From Methanobacteriota archaeon (lineage in GTDB: Archaea > Thermoplasmatota > Thermoplasmata > UBA10834): a stretch of 64,000 nucleotides of DNA. Positions 8,710-17,275 of this stretch are shown here, piece by piece. The notes beneath the pieces are model-generated. The model searched no databases. It worked only from the letters and a program-made list of their open reading frames with translations, and was not told where the DNA came from. Both the position numbers and the translations under genes were made by a program. The DNA lies in NCBI GenBank assembly GCA_020347565.1, contig CP070732.1, positions 1,313,187 to 1,377,186 of the forward strand, written 5' to 3'. Position 1 is the first letter of the stretch, and each line of letters begins with the position of its first letter.

Positions 8710-10146
8710 TCAGCCCAGGAGTTCGTCGACCGCGCTCGCATCGTTGCGCATGTTCTGAAGAAGCGACCTGTTGCCGTTGATCGTGGCCAACGCATTCTCC
8801 TTCTGCGCCCGCACCGCCTCCGGCGATGTCCCCCCCACGACGGTCCGTCTGAGGACGGAGCTCTCGGCGTCGAGGAAGTCGTCATCGTCCGGCCCTGGCC
8901 TCTCCCCGTGGCTTGCGAGCTCATCAAGTGCCAGTTCTCGGAACAGGACTGCGTCTCCACCGGAGCACTCCGACAGCCCACTGACGATCCCGTGGGCTTC
9001 GCGGAATGGCACACCGCGGGTTGCGAGGGAGTCGGCGAGATCGGTTGCGGTCATCAACCCGGTCTCGGCCGACCCCCTCATCCTCACCTTGTCGAACTCC
9101 AACTCTGTCAGGAAGTATGTGAGGGCATTGAGGGAGTCCTCAACTGTGTTGAAAACATCGAAGAGGCTCTCCTTGTCTTCCTGCAGGTCGCGGTTGTACG
9201 CGAGGGGAAGAGATTTTAGCAAGGTGAGGATCGTGACGAGGCCTCCGACGGCTCTCCCGGCCTTCGCCCTGACGAGCTCTGGGATGTCCGGGTTCCTCTT
9301 CTGAGGCATCATGCTGGACCCGCCCGAGAGCCCCTCGGGGAGCCTTACGAACCTGAATTCCTGTGAAGACCAAATGACGAACTCCTCGCACATCGAGGAC
9401 AGGTGTATGGCCAGCAGCGACAACGCGAACGCCGCCTCGGCGACGAAGTCGCGGTCCGAGACAGCGTCGAGGGAATTCTCGGTTATGCCCTTCATGCGGA
9501 GCATGTTCGCCGGAAGCATTCGGTCGACAGGGAACGCCGTGCCTGAGAGCGCACCGGCTCCCAACGGTGACACGTTGGTTCTGTCGTAGCAGTCGGACAT
9601 TCTCTCGACGTCCCTCTGCAGCTTCCAGAAGTATGAGAGGAGATGATGCGAGAGGAGCACCGGCTGGCCGTGCTGCATGTGCGTGTATCCGGGCATGATG
9701 GCATCGCCCTGCCTGGCAGCCTTCGAAACGATGGCCTCCTGCAGATTGATGGCTTCCGCAACAACGTCCGCAAGCGCCTCTCGGACGTAGAGCCTCATGT
9801 CGAGTGCGACCTGGTCGTTCCTGGACCTTCCCGTGTGCAGCATCGCCCCCGCATCGCCGACCCTCTCGGTCAGCGCCTTCTCGATGTGCATGTGGAGGTC
9901 CTCCGCGGAAGGGTCGAACGTGAACTCGCCGGAGCGGATGTCGCTCGCGATCCCCCGTAGCCCCCGCGTGATGTCCTCGAGGTCCTGTCCGGATATCACG
10001 CCTGAGTCGGCAAGGGATCGAGCATGGGCTACGCTTCCAGCTATGTCATGTCGCCACAGCCTGCTGTCGAACGACACGGACGATGTGAAGCTGACGAACA
10101 GCTCACTTGCAGACGCCTTGGCTGCCCTCTTTGACCGCGAATTCAT
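8710..10146 (-). CDS. argH: Argininosuccinate lyase
   Basis: 478 residues of the fumarase/aspartase superfamily. It splits argininosuccinate into arginine and fumarate, the last step of arginine synthesis. The signature GGSSMMPQKRNPD (catalytic Ser loop) and the LHTGRSRNDQVALDM and PGYTHMQHGQPV motifs are intact. The usual N-terminal WGGRF motif is replaced by a different sequence (SKRAAKASASELFVSF). The ATG at 10146 lies 44 bases inside the 3' end of argG, so the two genes are an overlapping operon and translation is probably coupled. Cytosolic tetramer in known members. Confidence 0.95.
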   Translation of the reverse strand: MNSRSKRAAKASASELFVSFTSSVSFDSRLWRHDIAGSVAHARSLADSGVISGQDLEDITRGLRGIASDIRSGEFTFDPSAEDLHMHIEKALTERVGDAGAMLHTGRSRNDQVALDMRLYVREALADVVAEAINLQEAIVSKAARQGDAIMPGYTHMQHGQPVLLSHHLLSYFWKLQRDVERMSDCYDRTNVSPLGAGALSGTAFPVDRMLPANMLRMKGITENSLDAVSDRDFVAEAAFALSLLAIHLSSMCEEFVIWSSQEFRFVRLPEGLSGGSSMMPQKRNPDIPELVRAKAGRAVGGLVTILTLLKSLPLAYNRDLQEDKESLFDVFNTVEDSLNALTYFLTELEFDKVRMRGSAETGLMTATDLADSLATRGVPFREAHGIVSGLSECSGGDAVLFRELALDELASHGERPGPDDDDFLDAESSVLRRTVVGGTSPEAVRAQKENALATINGNRSLLQNMRNDASAVDELLG

Positions 10147-11383
10147 TCATCACACCATTTCCGTCCTTGGCCGCCCCAACCATCGCCGCAGCCTTCGAGG
10201 GCAACCCCCACACGTAGATGAAGCCCCGAGCCGCCGAGTGGTCGAACAGGTCTCCTTTGTCGTATGTCGAGAGGGAAGAGTCGTACAGCGAGTACGGGGA
10301 CTCTCTTCCCACGACCACCGCGCTTCCCTTGAACAGCTTGATTCTGATGACTCCGGTCACGTTCTCCTGGGTCTTTTCCACGAACGCGCCCATCGCCTTG
10401 CGGAGCGGGGAGAACCACAGGCCGTCGTATATCGCGTTGGCGTAGTGAGGTTCCATGCCACGCTTGTAGTGTAGCAGGTCCTTCGGCATGACGAGGCTCT
10501 CGAGGTCCTGGTGCGCCTTCGTGATCACGACCGCCGCCGGCGCCTCGTAGATCTCCCTCGACTTGATGCCGACGAGCCTGTTCTCGATATGGTCGATTCT
10601 GCCGATACCGTGGCGGCCGGCGAGCTCGTTAAGCGACTCGATCAGGTCGAGGGGATCCATCGCGGTGCCGTCCAGGCTGACGGGCACGCCCTCGGAGAAG
10701 CCGATCTCGACATACTCGGGCGTTGCTGGCGACGACTCGTGGCCCGCCGTCCACCCGAATACCTCCTCCGGGGGCTCCACCCATGCGTCCTCGAGCGCGC
10801 CGCACTCTATCGCCCTGCTCCACAGGCTCTCGTCGATGCTGTACGGCGCATCTGACGTGACAGACGTCGGGACGCCGTGCTCTTCGGCGTATGCGATCTC
10901 CTCCTCGCGCGACATGTTCCATTCTCGGGTGGGCGCGAGTATGTCGATGTCGGGAGCGAGCGCCATGATCGCGACCTCGAACCTGACCTGATCGTTGCCC
11001 TTTCCCGTGCACCCGTGGGCGATGGTGTCGGCGCCAAGCCTGTGTGCCATCTCCACGAGCTTCTCCACAATCAGCGGCCTCGCGAGCGCCGTGCCCAAGG
11101 GGTAGTTGCCCTCGTACATCGCGTTCGCTTTGATGGCCGGTATGACGTAGTCCTTCACGAATTCCTTCTTCGCGCCTATGACCCAGGCTCTGGACGCGCC
11201 TATCACCTTGGCCCTCCTCATCGCAGCCTTGAGGTCGTCCGACTGACCGACATCTACGGTCACGGCGATGACCTCGCAGTCTTGATTCTCCTTCAACCAG
11301 TGTATGGCCACGGACGTATCCAGCCCGCCTGAGTAGGCGAGCAGGACCTTCTTATGCTCCTTCTCTTCGCGAGGGCCGTTCAT
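10103..11383 (-). CDS. argG: Argininosuccinate synthase
   Basis: 426 residues. Joins citrulline and aspartate using ATP to give argininosuccinate. The N-terminal PP-loop LLAYSGGLDTSVAIHWL, AHGCTGKGNDQVRFE and the ATREW/NMSREEEIAYAE region are intact. First gene of argGH. A TATA-like element (minus strand CATATACG, ~11412-11419) sits ~32 nt before the ATG. No ornithine carbamoyltransferase or carbamoyl-phosphate synthase gene is in the window; citrulline could also come from the DDAH-type enzyme at 38659-39414 (inference). Confidence 0.96.
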   Translation of the reverse strand: MNGPREEKEHKKVLLAYSGGLDTSVAIHWLKENQDCEVIAVTVDVGQSDDLKAAMRRAKVIGASRAWVIGAKKEFVKDYVIPAIKANAMYEGNYPLGTALARPLIVEKLVEMAHRLGADTIAHGCTGKGNDQVRFEVAIMALAPDIDILAPTREWNMSREEEIAYAEEHGVPTSVTSDAPYSIDESLWSRAIECGALEDAWVEPPEEVFGWTAGHESSPATPEYVEIGFSEGVPVSLDGTAMDPLDLIESLNELAGRHGIGRIDHIENRLVGIKSREIYEAPAAVVITKAHQDLESLVMPKDLLHYKRGMEPHYANAIYDGLWFSPLRKAMGAFVEKTQENVTGVIRIKLFKGSAVVVGRESPYSLYDSSLSTYDKGDLFDHSAARGFIYVWGLPSKAAAMVGAAKDGNGVMNEFAVKEGSQGVCK

Positions 11384-11462
11384 CTATCTTCCTCTTGCCC
11401 CGACGGAGGCCAACGGGCGTATATGGTGGTGGTGACAGCGCCCAAACAGCTCCTCCGCAGGC

Positions 11463-11481
11463 TTGTCTGATTTCTGACAAC
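11463..11481. promoter_or_regulatory. Imperfect palindrome upstream of argG
   Basis: TTGTC-TGATTTCT-GACAA (arms 5 bp) about 50 bases upstream of the argG TATA-like element. It could be an operator for argGH, or chance; no partner site was found. Confidence 0.25.
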
Positions 11482-11596
11482 ATCCGGCCGCGCGCCACGC
11501 GAGAACTGCGCCTCTCGAACGCACCTGGATGGCACGTCCAGAGCCCATCATGCTTAAGTATGCGCAGAATGTTACTTCGTCGACTGGTAGGATCAA

Positions 11597-11959
11597 TTGC
11601 CACGTATCGAAGAGAAGCTCTCCAGAGAAGGTGACGGCGTCGTCGTCGAGTCCGGTGACACGACCGGGTTCGTCAGGGTACGCCTTCCCCGGAGGAGGGA
11701 CGGCGAGATGTTCGGGATAGCGGACCAGCTGCTCGGAGCGTCGAGGATACGCGTGATGTGCGCCGACGGAAAGCACAGGATGGGCAGGATACCGGGGAAA
11801 ATCAAGAAGCGCATGTGGATCCGTGAGGGCGACTTGGTGATCGTGCAGCCGTGGGAATTCCAGGATGAGAAGGCGAACATACTGTACAGGTACACGAAGA
11901 CCCAGGTGATGTACCTCAGCAGGAAGAAGATGATACCGAAGTCGATAGACATTTTCTGA
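11597..11959 (+). CDS. eif1a: Translation initiation factor 1A (aIF1A)
   Basis: 120 residues, TTG start with a GGTAGGAT Shine-Dalgarno-like site just upstream. S1/IF1-type OB fold with the conserved [21 protein letters not shown] core, flanked by a basic N-terminus and a tail ending in MIPKSIDIF. Stimulates subunit dissociation and start-codon selection on the 30S subunit. Heads the cluster aIF1A-rio1-KH protein, an arrangement common in Euryarchaeota. A TATA-like GCTTAAGTA lies ~40 nt upstream. Confidence 0.95.
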   Translation: MPRIEEKLSREGDGVVVESGDTTGFVRVRLPRRRDGEMFGIADQLLGASRIRVMCADGKHRMGRIPGKIKKRMWIREGDLVIVQPWEFQDEKANILYRYTKTQVMYLSRKKMIPKSIDIF

Positions 11960-11980
11960 GCGGATCGAGGGTGCATCGGC

Positions 11981-12763
11981 TTGCCACGCGATGGGCTGGG
12001 TTTTCGGGAGTTCGAACGAAGGCTTGAGCGCGAGCGCGACTCGTGGCGCTTCCGGAGGAAGGACGCCGACGACAGGAAGACCTACGACGGGGTCTTCGAC
12101 AGGGACAACCTGTTGAGGATATACAAGCTGTTCTCCGACGGCGTCATCGACCAGGTGGACTTCCCCATATCCACAGGGAAGGAGGGCAACGTGTTCCGCG
12201 CAATCAGGTCCGACGGCACGTTCCTCGCACTCAAGATATACAGGACCTCCACCGCGACCTTCAAGGAGATGGCGAAGTACGTGCACGGCGACCCGCGGTT
12301 CAAGGGCGTGACGCGCAACAGGAGGAAGCTGATCTACACGTGGGCGTCGAAGGAGTTCCGCAACCTGCAGAGGCTTGAGGACGCGGGCGTCAGGGTTCCG
12401 AGTCCCGTCTCGTGCCACAAGAACCTGATAGTCATGGAGTACATCGGCACGGAATCGTCGCCTGCGCCGCTGATGCGCAGCGTGACTTTGGAGGACCCCG
12501 AGGCGATGGCCCGTAAGCTCCTCGACTACGTGCGCCGGGCGTATCAGAAGGCCGAGCTGGTGCACGGCGACCTGAGCGAGTTCAACGTCCTCATACACGA
12601 GGGCGAGCCGGTGATAATCGATGTCGGCCAGGCGGTGCTTCTCGGGCATCCGCTCGCGGAGGAGCTGCTCGTCAGGGATATGGGGAACATGGCAAGGTAT
12701 TTCAGCAAGCACGGTGTCGGCATCGACGTCGATGCAGAGCTGAGGAGGATAAGGAAGAGATGA
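11981..12763 (+). CDS. rio1: RIO-type serine protein kinase Rio1
   Basis: 260 residues, TTG start. Rio1 signatures are complete: P-loop STGKEGNVFRA, catalytic LVHGDLSEFNVL and metal-binding IIDVGQAV, with the N-terminal RIO extension containing the KTYDGVFD region. Rio1 acts as an ATPase/kinase in late 30S maturation. Stop overlaps the start of the KH-domain gene (ATGA at 12760-12763), so both act in small-subunit assembly and are probably co-translated. Confidence 0.95.
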   Translation: MPRDGLGFREFERRLERERDSWRFRRKDADDRKTYDGVFDRDNLLRIYKLFSDGVIDQVDFPISTGKEGNVFRAIRSDGTFLALKIYRTSTATFKEMAKYVHGDPRFKGVTRNRRKLIYTWASKEFRNLQRLEDAGVRVPSPVSCHKNLIVMEYIGTESSPAPLMRSVTLEDPEAMARKLLDYVRRAYQKAELVHGDLSEFNVLIHEGEPVIIDVGQAVLLGHPLAEELLVRDMGNMARYFSKHGVGIDVDAELRRIRKR

Positions 12764-13305
12764 CCCGTCAGTCCGTCAAGGTGCCGAAGGACCGCATAGG
12801 CGCGCTCATCGGAAAGGAAGGCGAGGTCAAGTCGAAGGTGGAGGAGCTGACGGGCGTTAAGATGACCGTGGACTCGCAGGAGGGGGACGTCGTTCTCGAC
12901 TACTCGGGCGCCAGCGACCCGTCCATCGTGCTGTCCGTCATGGACTTCGTCGCCGCCGTGGGAAGGGGGTTCTCCCCCGAGAAGGCGCTCATGGTTCTGG
13001 ACGACGATTGGTACCTCGAGGTCATCGACATACGCCACTACGTCGGCAAGAAGCCGAACCGAGTGGCGCGCATGCGCGCCCGCGTGATAGGTACGAAAGG
13101 CAAGACGCGGAAGCTGATCGAGGAGCTGACCGGGGCGTACTTAAGCGTCTACGGCAACACCGTGGCGATCATAGGCGACACGCTTCAGCTCGATATAGTC
13201 CGCAGGGCGTTGGACATGTTGCTGACGGGCAGCGAGCACGCCACCGTCTACAAGTTCCTCGAGAGCAAAAGGCCGGAAGTCAAGATAGATGGCATGGGTT
13301 TCTGA
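12760..13305 (+). CDS. KH-domain rRNA assembly protein (Pno1/Dim2/Krr1-like)
   Basis: 181 residues. Two KH modules: the first opens VPKDRIGALIGKEGEVKSKV (GxxG loop GKEG), the second contains RARVIGTKGKTRKLIEELTG (GxxG loop GTKG). This is the archaeal homologue of eukaryotic Dim2/Pno1, which binds the 3' end of small-subunit rRNA and works with Rio1 and KsgA/Dim1. Starts in the stop codon of rio1. KsgA itself is encoded 3.1 kb downstream. Confidence 0.92.
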   Translation: MTRQSVKVPKDRIGALIGKEGEVKSKVEELTGVKMTVDSQEGDVVLDYSGASDPSIVLSVMDFVAAVGRGFSPEKALMVLDDDWYLEVIDIRHYVGKKPNRVARMRARVIGTKGKTRKLIEELTGAYLSVYGNTVAIIGDTLQLDIVRRALDMLLTGSEHATVYKFLESKRPEVKIDGMGF

Positions 13306-13372
13306 GCGCACGGCCGGGCAGCGTGGAGCCCAGCACGATTGAAATACCACGTACCTCATTATTCAACAGCCG

Positions 13373-13915
13373 ATGACCGACGAGATATCCCAGCAGTTCA
13401 AGGCGGACGTCGCCGCAATCTCCACCGAGCCGCTGGAGGGCTCCTCGGACGAGAACCGCGTGAAGCGCCTCGTCGCGCAGGTGTTCCTCAGGCTGTGGAC
13501 CCGGCTCGCGCTCGAGACGGGCAGAAGGCTGAGGATGAACCCCTCGCAGTTCGCTGTCGGAACCTACAAGGGCAAGATGAGCTGGGCCGTCAACGAAGGC
13601 TGCCTCGACGCCCTTCAGAGGGTCGAGCTCGGAGACGACAGGGGCAAGGGGTACATGTTAGTCGCGGAGGTCTACGAGTTCGATGACGAGATCAGGACCC
13701 GCATCTTCTTCTCGCTGCAGGAGGACGAGGTGAAGGGCGAGGCGGTGTATGTGAATTACCTCGTCGCCGACATGGGGGCGAAGGACTTCAGCCCGAAGGC
13801 CGTCGCGGATTCCATGCAGGCGGTGCTCCCTAAGTGGGCGGAGGCGCTGATGTCGGGCGATGACGGGCCGCTGGTGAGCCACGCGAAGGAACACTTCGAG
13901 TGCGTGGGCGTGTGA
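13373..13915 (+). CDS. Uncharacterised soluble protein in the ribosome-assembly cluster
   Basis: 180 residues, acidic, mixed alpha/beta, no signal peptide or membrane segment. Visible segments are RVKRLVAQVFLRLWTRLALE (helix) and a beta-rich middle (KGYMLVAEVYEFDDEIRTR). I do not recognise the family. It is co-directional with the KH gene 67 bases upstream and Pus10 78 bases downstream, but each neighbour has room for its own promoter, so its link to ribosome biogenesis is only positional. Confidence 0.65.
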   Translation: MTDEISQQFKADVAAISTEPLEGSSDENRVKRLVAQVFLRLWTRLALETGRRLRMNPSQFAVGTYKGKMSWAVNEGCLDALQRVELGDDRGKGYMLVAEVYEFDDEIRTRIFFSLQEDEVKGEAVYVNYLVADMGAKDFSPKAVADSMQAVLPKWAEALMSGDDGPLVSHAKEHFECVGV

Positions 13916-13955
13916 CCGTCCGCGCAGGTCTGCGCGCCCCTCCCTCCGGTTAATC

Positions 13956-13965
13956 ATAAATACCA
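13956..13965 (+). promoter_or_regulatory. TATA box for pus10 operon
   Basis: ATCATAAATA element centred ~33 nt before the pus10 ATG; probably drives pus10-rpl21e-rpoF-DUF655-rsmA, whose genes are spaced by 4-25 bases. Confidence 0.5.
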
Positions 13966-13993
13966 GCTGCGCCTGAGATAGGCGACGACAGCC

Positions 13994-15211
13994 ATGTCTG
14001 ATAGGCTAGATGTCGCAGGGCAGGCGCTCGAGCGCACCCTGTGCAACCACTGCCTTGGACGACTTTTCGCCAAGGTCTCCACGGGCCTCGCCAACGAGCA
14101 GAGGGGAGCCGTTGTGAGGTTCGTGTCGCCGCGCCGCCAGGCCGTGCCCGAGCCGGCCGCCTGCCAGGTGTGCGGGGGTCTGTTCTCGGAGGTGGGCAAG
14201 TTCACCGAGTTGGTCGTGCGGTCGTCAAGCACCTTCGAACACGCCAACTTCCTGGTAGGCACTAAGATCGACGCGGACATAAGGGAGGCGGAGGAGCAGC
14301 TGTGGGCTGACTCGGGCGCCAGCGAGAGCGAGCCCATCAAGGGCGAGATGAATCGTCAGATAGGCAAGGCCGTGGAGGCTGCAACGGGCAAGCCAGTCGA
14401 GTTCAGGAATCCCGAGGCGGTGTTTCTCGTCGACACGATGTTCGATACCGTCGTGGCCAACATCGCCCCGCTGTTCGTCTACGGCAGGTATAGGAAATTC
14501 TCCAGGGAACTCCCTCAGACGCGGTGGCCCTGCCGCGAGTGCAGGGGCAAGGGGTGCCCGCGCTGCGGCGGCAGGGGCAAGATGTACGAGAACAGCGTCC
14601 AGGACATGGTCGGGCCGGCACTGCTGAGGCACGCCGAAGGCGAGGAGGAGTACTTCCACGGCATGGGCAGGGAGGACATCGATGCCCTCATGCTGGGCAA
14701 CGGGAGGCCGTTCGTCGTCGAGGTCAGGAGGCCGAGAAGACGGTCGTTGGACCTCGCAGCGATTCAAGAGGAGATCAACTCGACTGCCGGCAACCTCGTG
14801 GAGGTCGAGGGCCTCCGGCCTTCCACGCGAGAGGAGGTCAGGGCGATAAAGAGCGCCTCCGCGCCGAAGACCTACAGGGTGAGCGTGCGATTCCAGGCGG
14901 ATTTCGACCACAGAAAGCTTAATGACATAGTGCGTGTATTGGCCGAAAATCCTATAAGTCAGCACACCCCAAACAGGGTGGCTCACAGACGGGCACGTCT
15001 CGAGCGCGTCAGAAAGGTCCGGAACATAGAGGTCGGGAACGTGGACGGCAGGGAGGTCGTGTTCGTCGTCGAGGCTGACAGCGGGACGTACATCAAGGAA
15101 CTGATGCACGGCGACGAGGGCCGCACGAGGCCGAGCATCGCCGAGATCGTCGGCGTGCCCTGTGATGTCACAGAGCTCGACGTGATATGGATCGGAGATG
15201 AGGGGGCGTGA
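13994..15211 (+). CDS. pus10: tRNA pseudouridine synthase Pus10
   Basis: 405 residues. Makes pseudouridine at positions 54 (and 55) of archaeal tRNAs. The N-terminal zinc region has CNHCLGRLFAK and CQVCGGLF, followed by the THUMP-like domain; a second cluster CRECRGKGCPRCGGRGKMY precedes the catalytic domain, where GREDIDALMLGNGRPFVVE carries the catalytic Asp. C-terminal segment ends GDEGRTRPSIAEIVG. First gene of the Pus10-L21e-RpoF-DUF655-RsmA string that is conserved in many Euryarchaeota. Confidence 0.95.
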   Translation: MSDRLDVAGQALERTLCNHCLGRLFAKVSTGLANEQRGAVVRFVSPRRQAVPEPAACQVCGGLFSEVGKFTELVVRSSSTFEHANFLVGTKIDADIREAEEQLWADSGASESEPIKGEMNRQIGKAVEAATGKPVEFRNPEAVFLVDTMFDTVVANIAPLFVYGRYRKFSRELPQTRWPCRECRGKGCPRCGGRGKMYENSVQDMVGPALLRHAEGEEEYFHGMGREDIDALMLGNGRPFVVEVRRPRRRSLDLAAIQEEINSTAGNLVEVEGLRPSTREEVRAIKSASAPKTYRVSVRFQADFDHRKLNDIVRVLAENPISQHTPNRVAHRRARLERVRKVRNIEVGNVDGREVVFVVEADSGTYIKELMHGDEGRTRPSIAEIVGVPCDVTELDVIWIGDEGA

Positions 15212-15215
15212 AAGC

Positions 15216-15509
15216 TTGGCAAAGGCTTCGAAAGGAGGACGACGGCGGACAAGGAACGTCATGCAGAAGCGCGCGAGGGAGCGAGGGCTCTCCACGATAA
15301 CGAGGGCGTTCCAGAAGTTCGACGTCGGCGAGACGGCGAGCGTTAGCCTCGACCCAAGCATACACAAGGGCCAGCCGCATATGCGTTTCCACGGACGGAC
15401 TGGGGTGGTCGTGGGCACGCAGGGGGAGGCCTACATGCTCGAACTTCGGGACGGCGGGAAGAGCAAGCGCATTATCGTCAGGCCAGAGCACCTGAGGAAG
15501 GCGGCTTGA
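15216..15509 (+). CDS. rpl21e: Large ribosomal subunit protein eL21
   Basis: 97 residues from the TTG at 15216, which gives the normal N-terminus (M)AKASKGGRRRTRNVMQK; an upstream in-frame ATG would overlap pus10. SH3-like domain with FHGRTGVVVGTQGEAY. Lies 4 bases after the pus10 stop, so the genes are co-transcribed and probably translationally coupled. Confidence 0.95.
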   Translation: MAKASKGGRRRTRNVMQKRARERGLSTITRAFQKFDVGETASVSLDPSIHKGQPHMRFHGRTGVVVGTQGEAYMLELRDGGKSKRIIVRPEHLRKAA

Positions 15510-15527
15510 GATCGGGCTGGTGTTTCT

Positions 15528-15848
15528 ATGGAAGACAAGAAGATGGCCACCTTGGCCGAAGTAAAGGAAGTCCTCCTCAAGAGGCAGGAGGCGCAGGAGC
15601 TCACCGCGGAGCAGAAGCTCGCCCTTGAGCACAGCCAGAAGTTCTCCAGGCTGGAGGCGAAGAAGGCCAGGAAGCTCATCAGGGAGCTGGGGGAGCTGGA
15701 GTTCCTAACGCAGCAGAACGCCGTCAAGATAGCGGACATAATGCCCACGCACGCGGACGACGTGAGGGTCATCTTCGCCAAGGAGCGGGCCAATCTAGAG
15801 AAGAAGGACGTCGAAAAGATACTTAGCGTAGTAGAGAAGTATCTCTGA
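15528..15848 (+). CDS. rpoF: DNA-directed RNA polymerase subunit F (Rpb4 homologue)
   Basis: 106 residues. Rpb4-type helical protein (LAEVKEVLLKRQEAQELTAE at the N-terminus, C-terminal HRDC-like part with ADIMPTHADDVRVIFAKER). Forms the RNA polymerase stalk with RpoE. Position after eL21 is the common archaeal order. Confidence 0.95.
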   Translation: MEDKKMATLAEVKEVLLKRQEAQELTAEQKLALEHSQKFSRLEAKKARKLIRELGELEFLTQQNAVKIADIMPTHADDVRVIFAKERANLEKKDVEKILSVVEKYL

Positions 15849-15867
15849 GGACCCGGGGGGATTCTCG

Positions 15868-16416
15868 TTGGAGGACTATGCACGGATACTAGATTACCTG
15901 CCCCAGGGCTTGCCGGACGAGCGCAAGTTCAGACGCGAGTCCGTGGCCTACGCGCTCGGGGAGGCGCAGTTCAAGCTCTTCGAACTCGTCCCCAGGCCCG
16001 ATGCTGGGCTCTCCGTGGGAGACAGGGTCTACATCGGCAAGGACCTGGACTTGAGGCAGGAGATCCTCCACGTCAAGCGCAGGATCGGGCATGACGAGCT
16101 GACCAACGCGGCCCAGAGCGAGCTGCCCTACGTCATCATGGAGATAATCAAGGCGAACGAGCCCAGGTTCGTGAAGTTCTTCAACGAGGCGCAGGCGATA
16201 ACCACCCGCTTCCACATGCTCGAGCTGCTTCCGGGCCTGGGCAAGAAGACCATGTGGAGCATAATCGAGGAGCGCAAGAAGGGCCCGTTCAAGGACTTCG
16301 GGGACATCGGCAAGCGTGTGCCGATGTCGCACCAGGTCGACAAGCTCGTGGCGAAGCGTATAGAGGAGGAGCTGTCCAACCCGAACGAGAAGTACCGGCT
16401 CTTCGTGTCGAGATGA
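15868..16416 (+). CDS. DUF655 family protein (OB-like plus helix-hairpin-helix)
   Basis: 182 residues, TTG start. Opens EDYARILDYLPQG, typical of DUF655, with an S1/OB-like segment (GDRVYIGKDL) and a C-terminal helix-hairpin-helix (LELLPGLGKKTMWSIIEER). Conserved between rpoF and ksgA in many archaea; probably binds RNA or DNA and has been connected with ribosome or RNA metabolism only by context. 19 bases after rpoF. Confidence 0.93.
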   Translation: MEDYARILDYLPQGLPDERKFRRESVAYALGEAQFKLFELVPRPDAGLSVGDRVYIGKDLDLRQEILHVKRRIGHDELTNAAQSELPYVIMEIIKANEPRFVKFFNEAQAITTRFHMLELLPGLGKKTMWSIIEERKKGPFKDFGDIGKRVPMSHQVDKLVAKRIEEELSNPNEKYRLFVSR

Positions 16417-16441
16417 GGCCCTGTTTGGAGCGCGGGCCGGG

Positions 16442-17275
16442 ATGAGGGCAGACGAGGTCAGGACGATACTCGAATCGCTGGGCAAGCGCCCGTCGAAGAG
16501 GCTGGGCCAGCATTTTCTGATCGACGAGCGCGTGCTCAACAGGCAGGTGGCGCTGGCGGAGCTATCGGAGGAGGATACCGTGCTGGAGATCGGCCCCGGG
16601 ATAGGCAACCTCACGGAAGCGATCCTGGCGTCGGGGGCATCCGTCGTCGCCGTGGAGCGGGACGACGAGTTCTGCAGGTTCCTGAGAAGGCGGTTCGGCG
16701 AGCGGATAGCGCTGATCCAGGGCGACGCCGTCAGGGCATTCCTGCCCGAGTTCGACAAGGTGGTCGCGAACCTCCCGTACAAGATCTCCTCTCCTATGAC
16801 CTTCAAGCTCCTCGACAAGGGCTTCAAGAGGGCGGTGGTCATGGTCCAGCGCGAGTTCGCGGAGCGCATGACGGCCGAACCCGGAACGTGCGACTACGGC
16901 CGGCTGTCGGTCGGGGTGTACTACAGGTCGACATGCGAGATAAGCGCGAAGGTGGGCAGGGGGAGCTTCTGGCCGCAGCCGGACGTCGACTCGTGCCTCG
17001 TGACCCTGTCGCCCCGAGAGCCGCCGTTCGCCGTCGCCGACGAGCGCACGTTCTTCGATGTGACGAAGGCGATATTCTCGCATCGGAGGAAGAAGATCAT
17101 GAATGCGCTGGCTTCGGACCCCATCGCGAAGAGATGCGCGTCCGAGGCAGCATCGGCCGCCTTCGCGGAGCTGCCGAACGCCGACAAGAGGGCGGAAGAG
17201 CTGTCGCCGGAGGAAATCGGCGAGCTGTCAGACGCCTTCCTGGAGCTCACGCGGTCTCCGAGAAGAACCGGCTGA
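16442..17275 (+). CDS. rsmA: 16S rRNA dimethyladenosine transferase (KsgA/Dim1)
   Basis: 277 residues. N6,N6-dimethylates two adjacent adenosines in the 3' hairpin of 16S rRNA. Motif I VLEIGPGIGNLTEAIL, catalytic NLPYKISSPM and the substrate-binding YGRLSVGVYY region are intact, preceded by the RLGQHFLID signature. The start ATG follows 25 bases after the DUF655 stop. The usual following hemK gene is absent: the next gene is convergent and its end overlaps rsmA by 29 bases. Confidence 0.95.
   Translation: MRADEVRTILESLGKRPSKRLGQHFLIDERVLNRQVALAELSEEDTVLEIGPGIGNLTEAILASGASVVAVERDDEFCRFLRRRFGERIALIQGDAVRAFLPEFDKVVANLPYKISSPMTFKLLDKGFKRAVVMVQREFAERMTAEPGTCDYGRLSVGVYYRSTCEISAKVGRGSFWPQPDVDSCLVTLSPREPPFAVADERTFFDVTKAIFSHRRKKIMNALASDPIAKRCASEAASAAFAELPNADKRAEELSPEEIGELSDAFLELTRSPRRTG

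Noticed and set aside
12544..13038. Long minus-strand open frame across rio1/KH genes
   Set aside because: Antisense shadow of two conserved genes; high GC makes such frames common.
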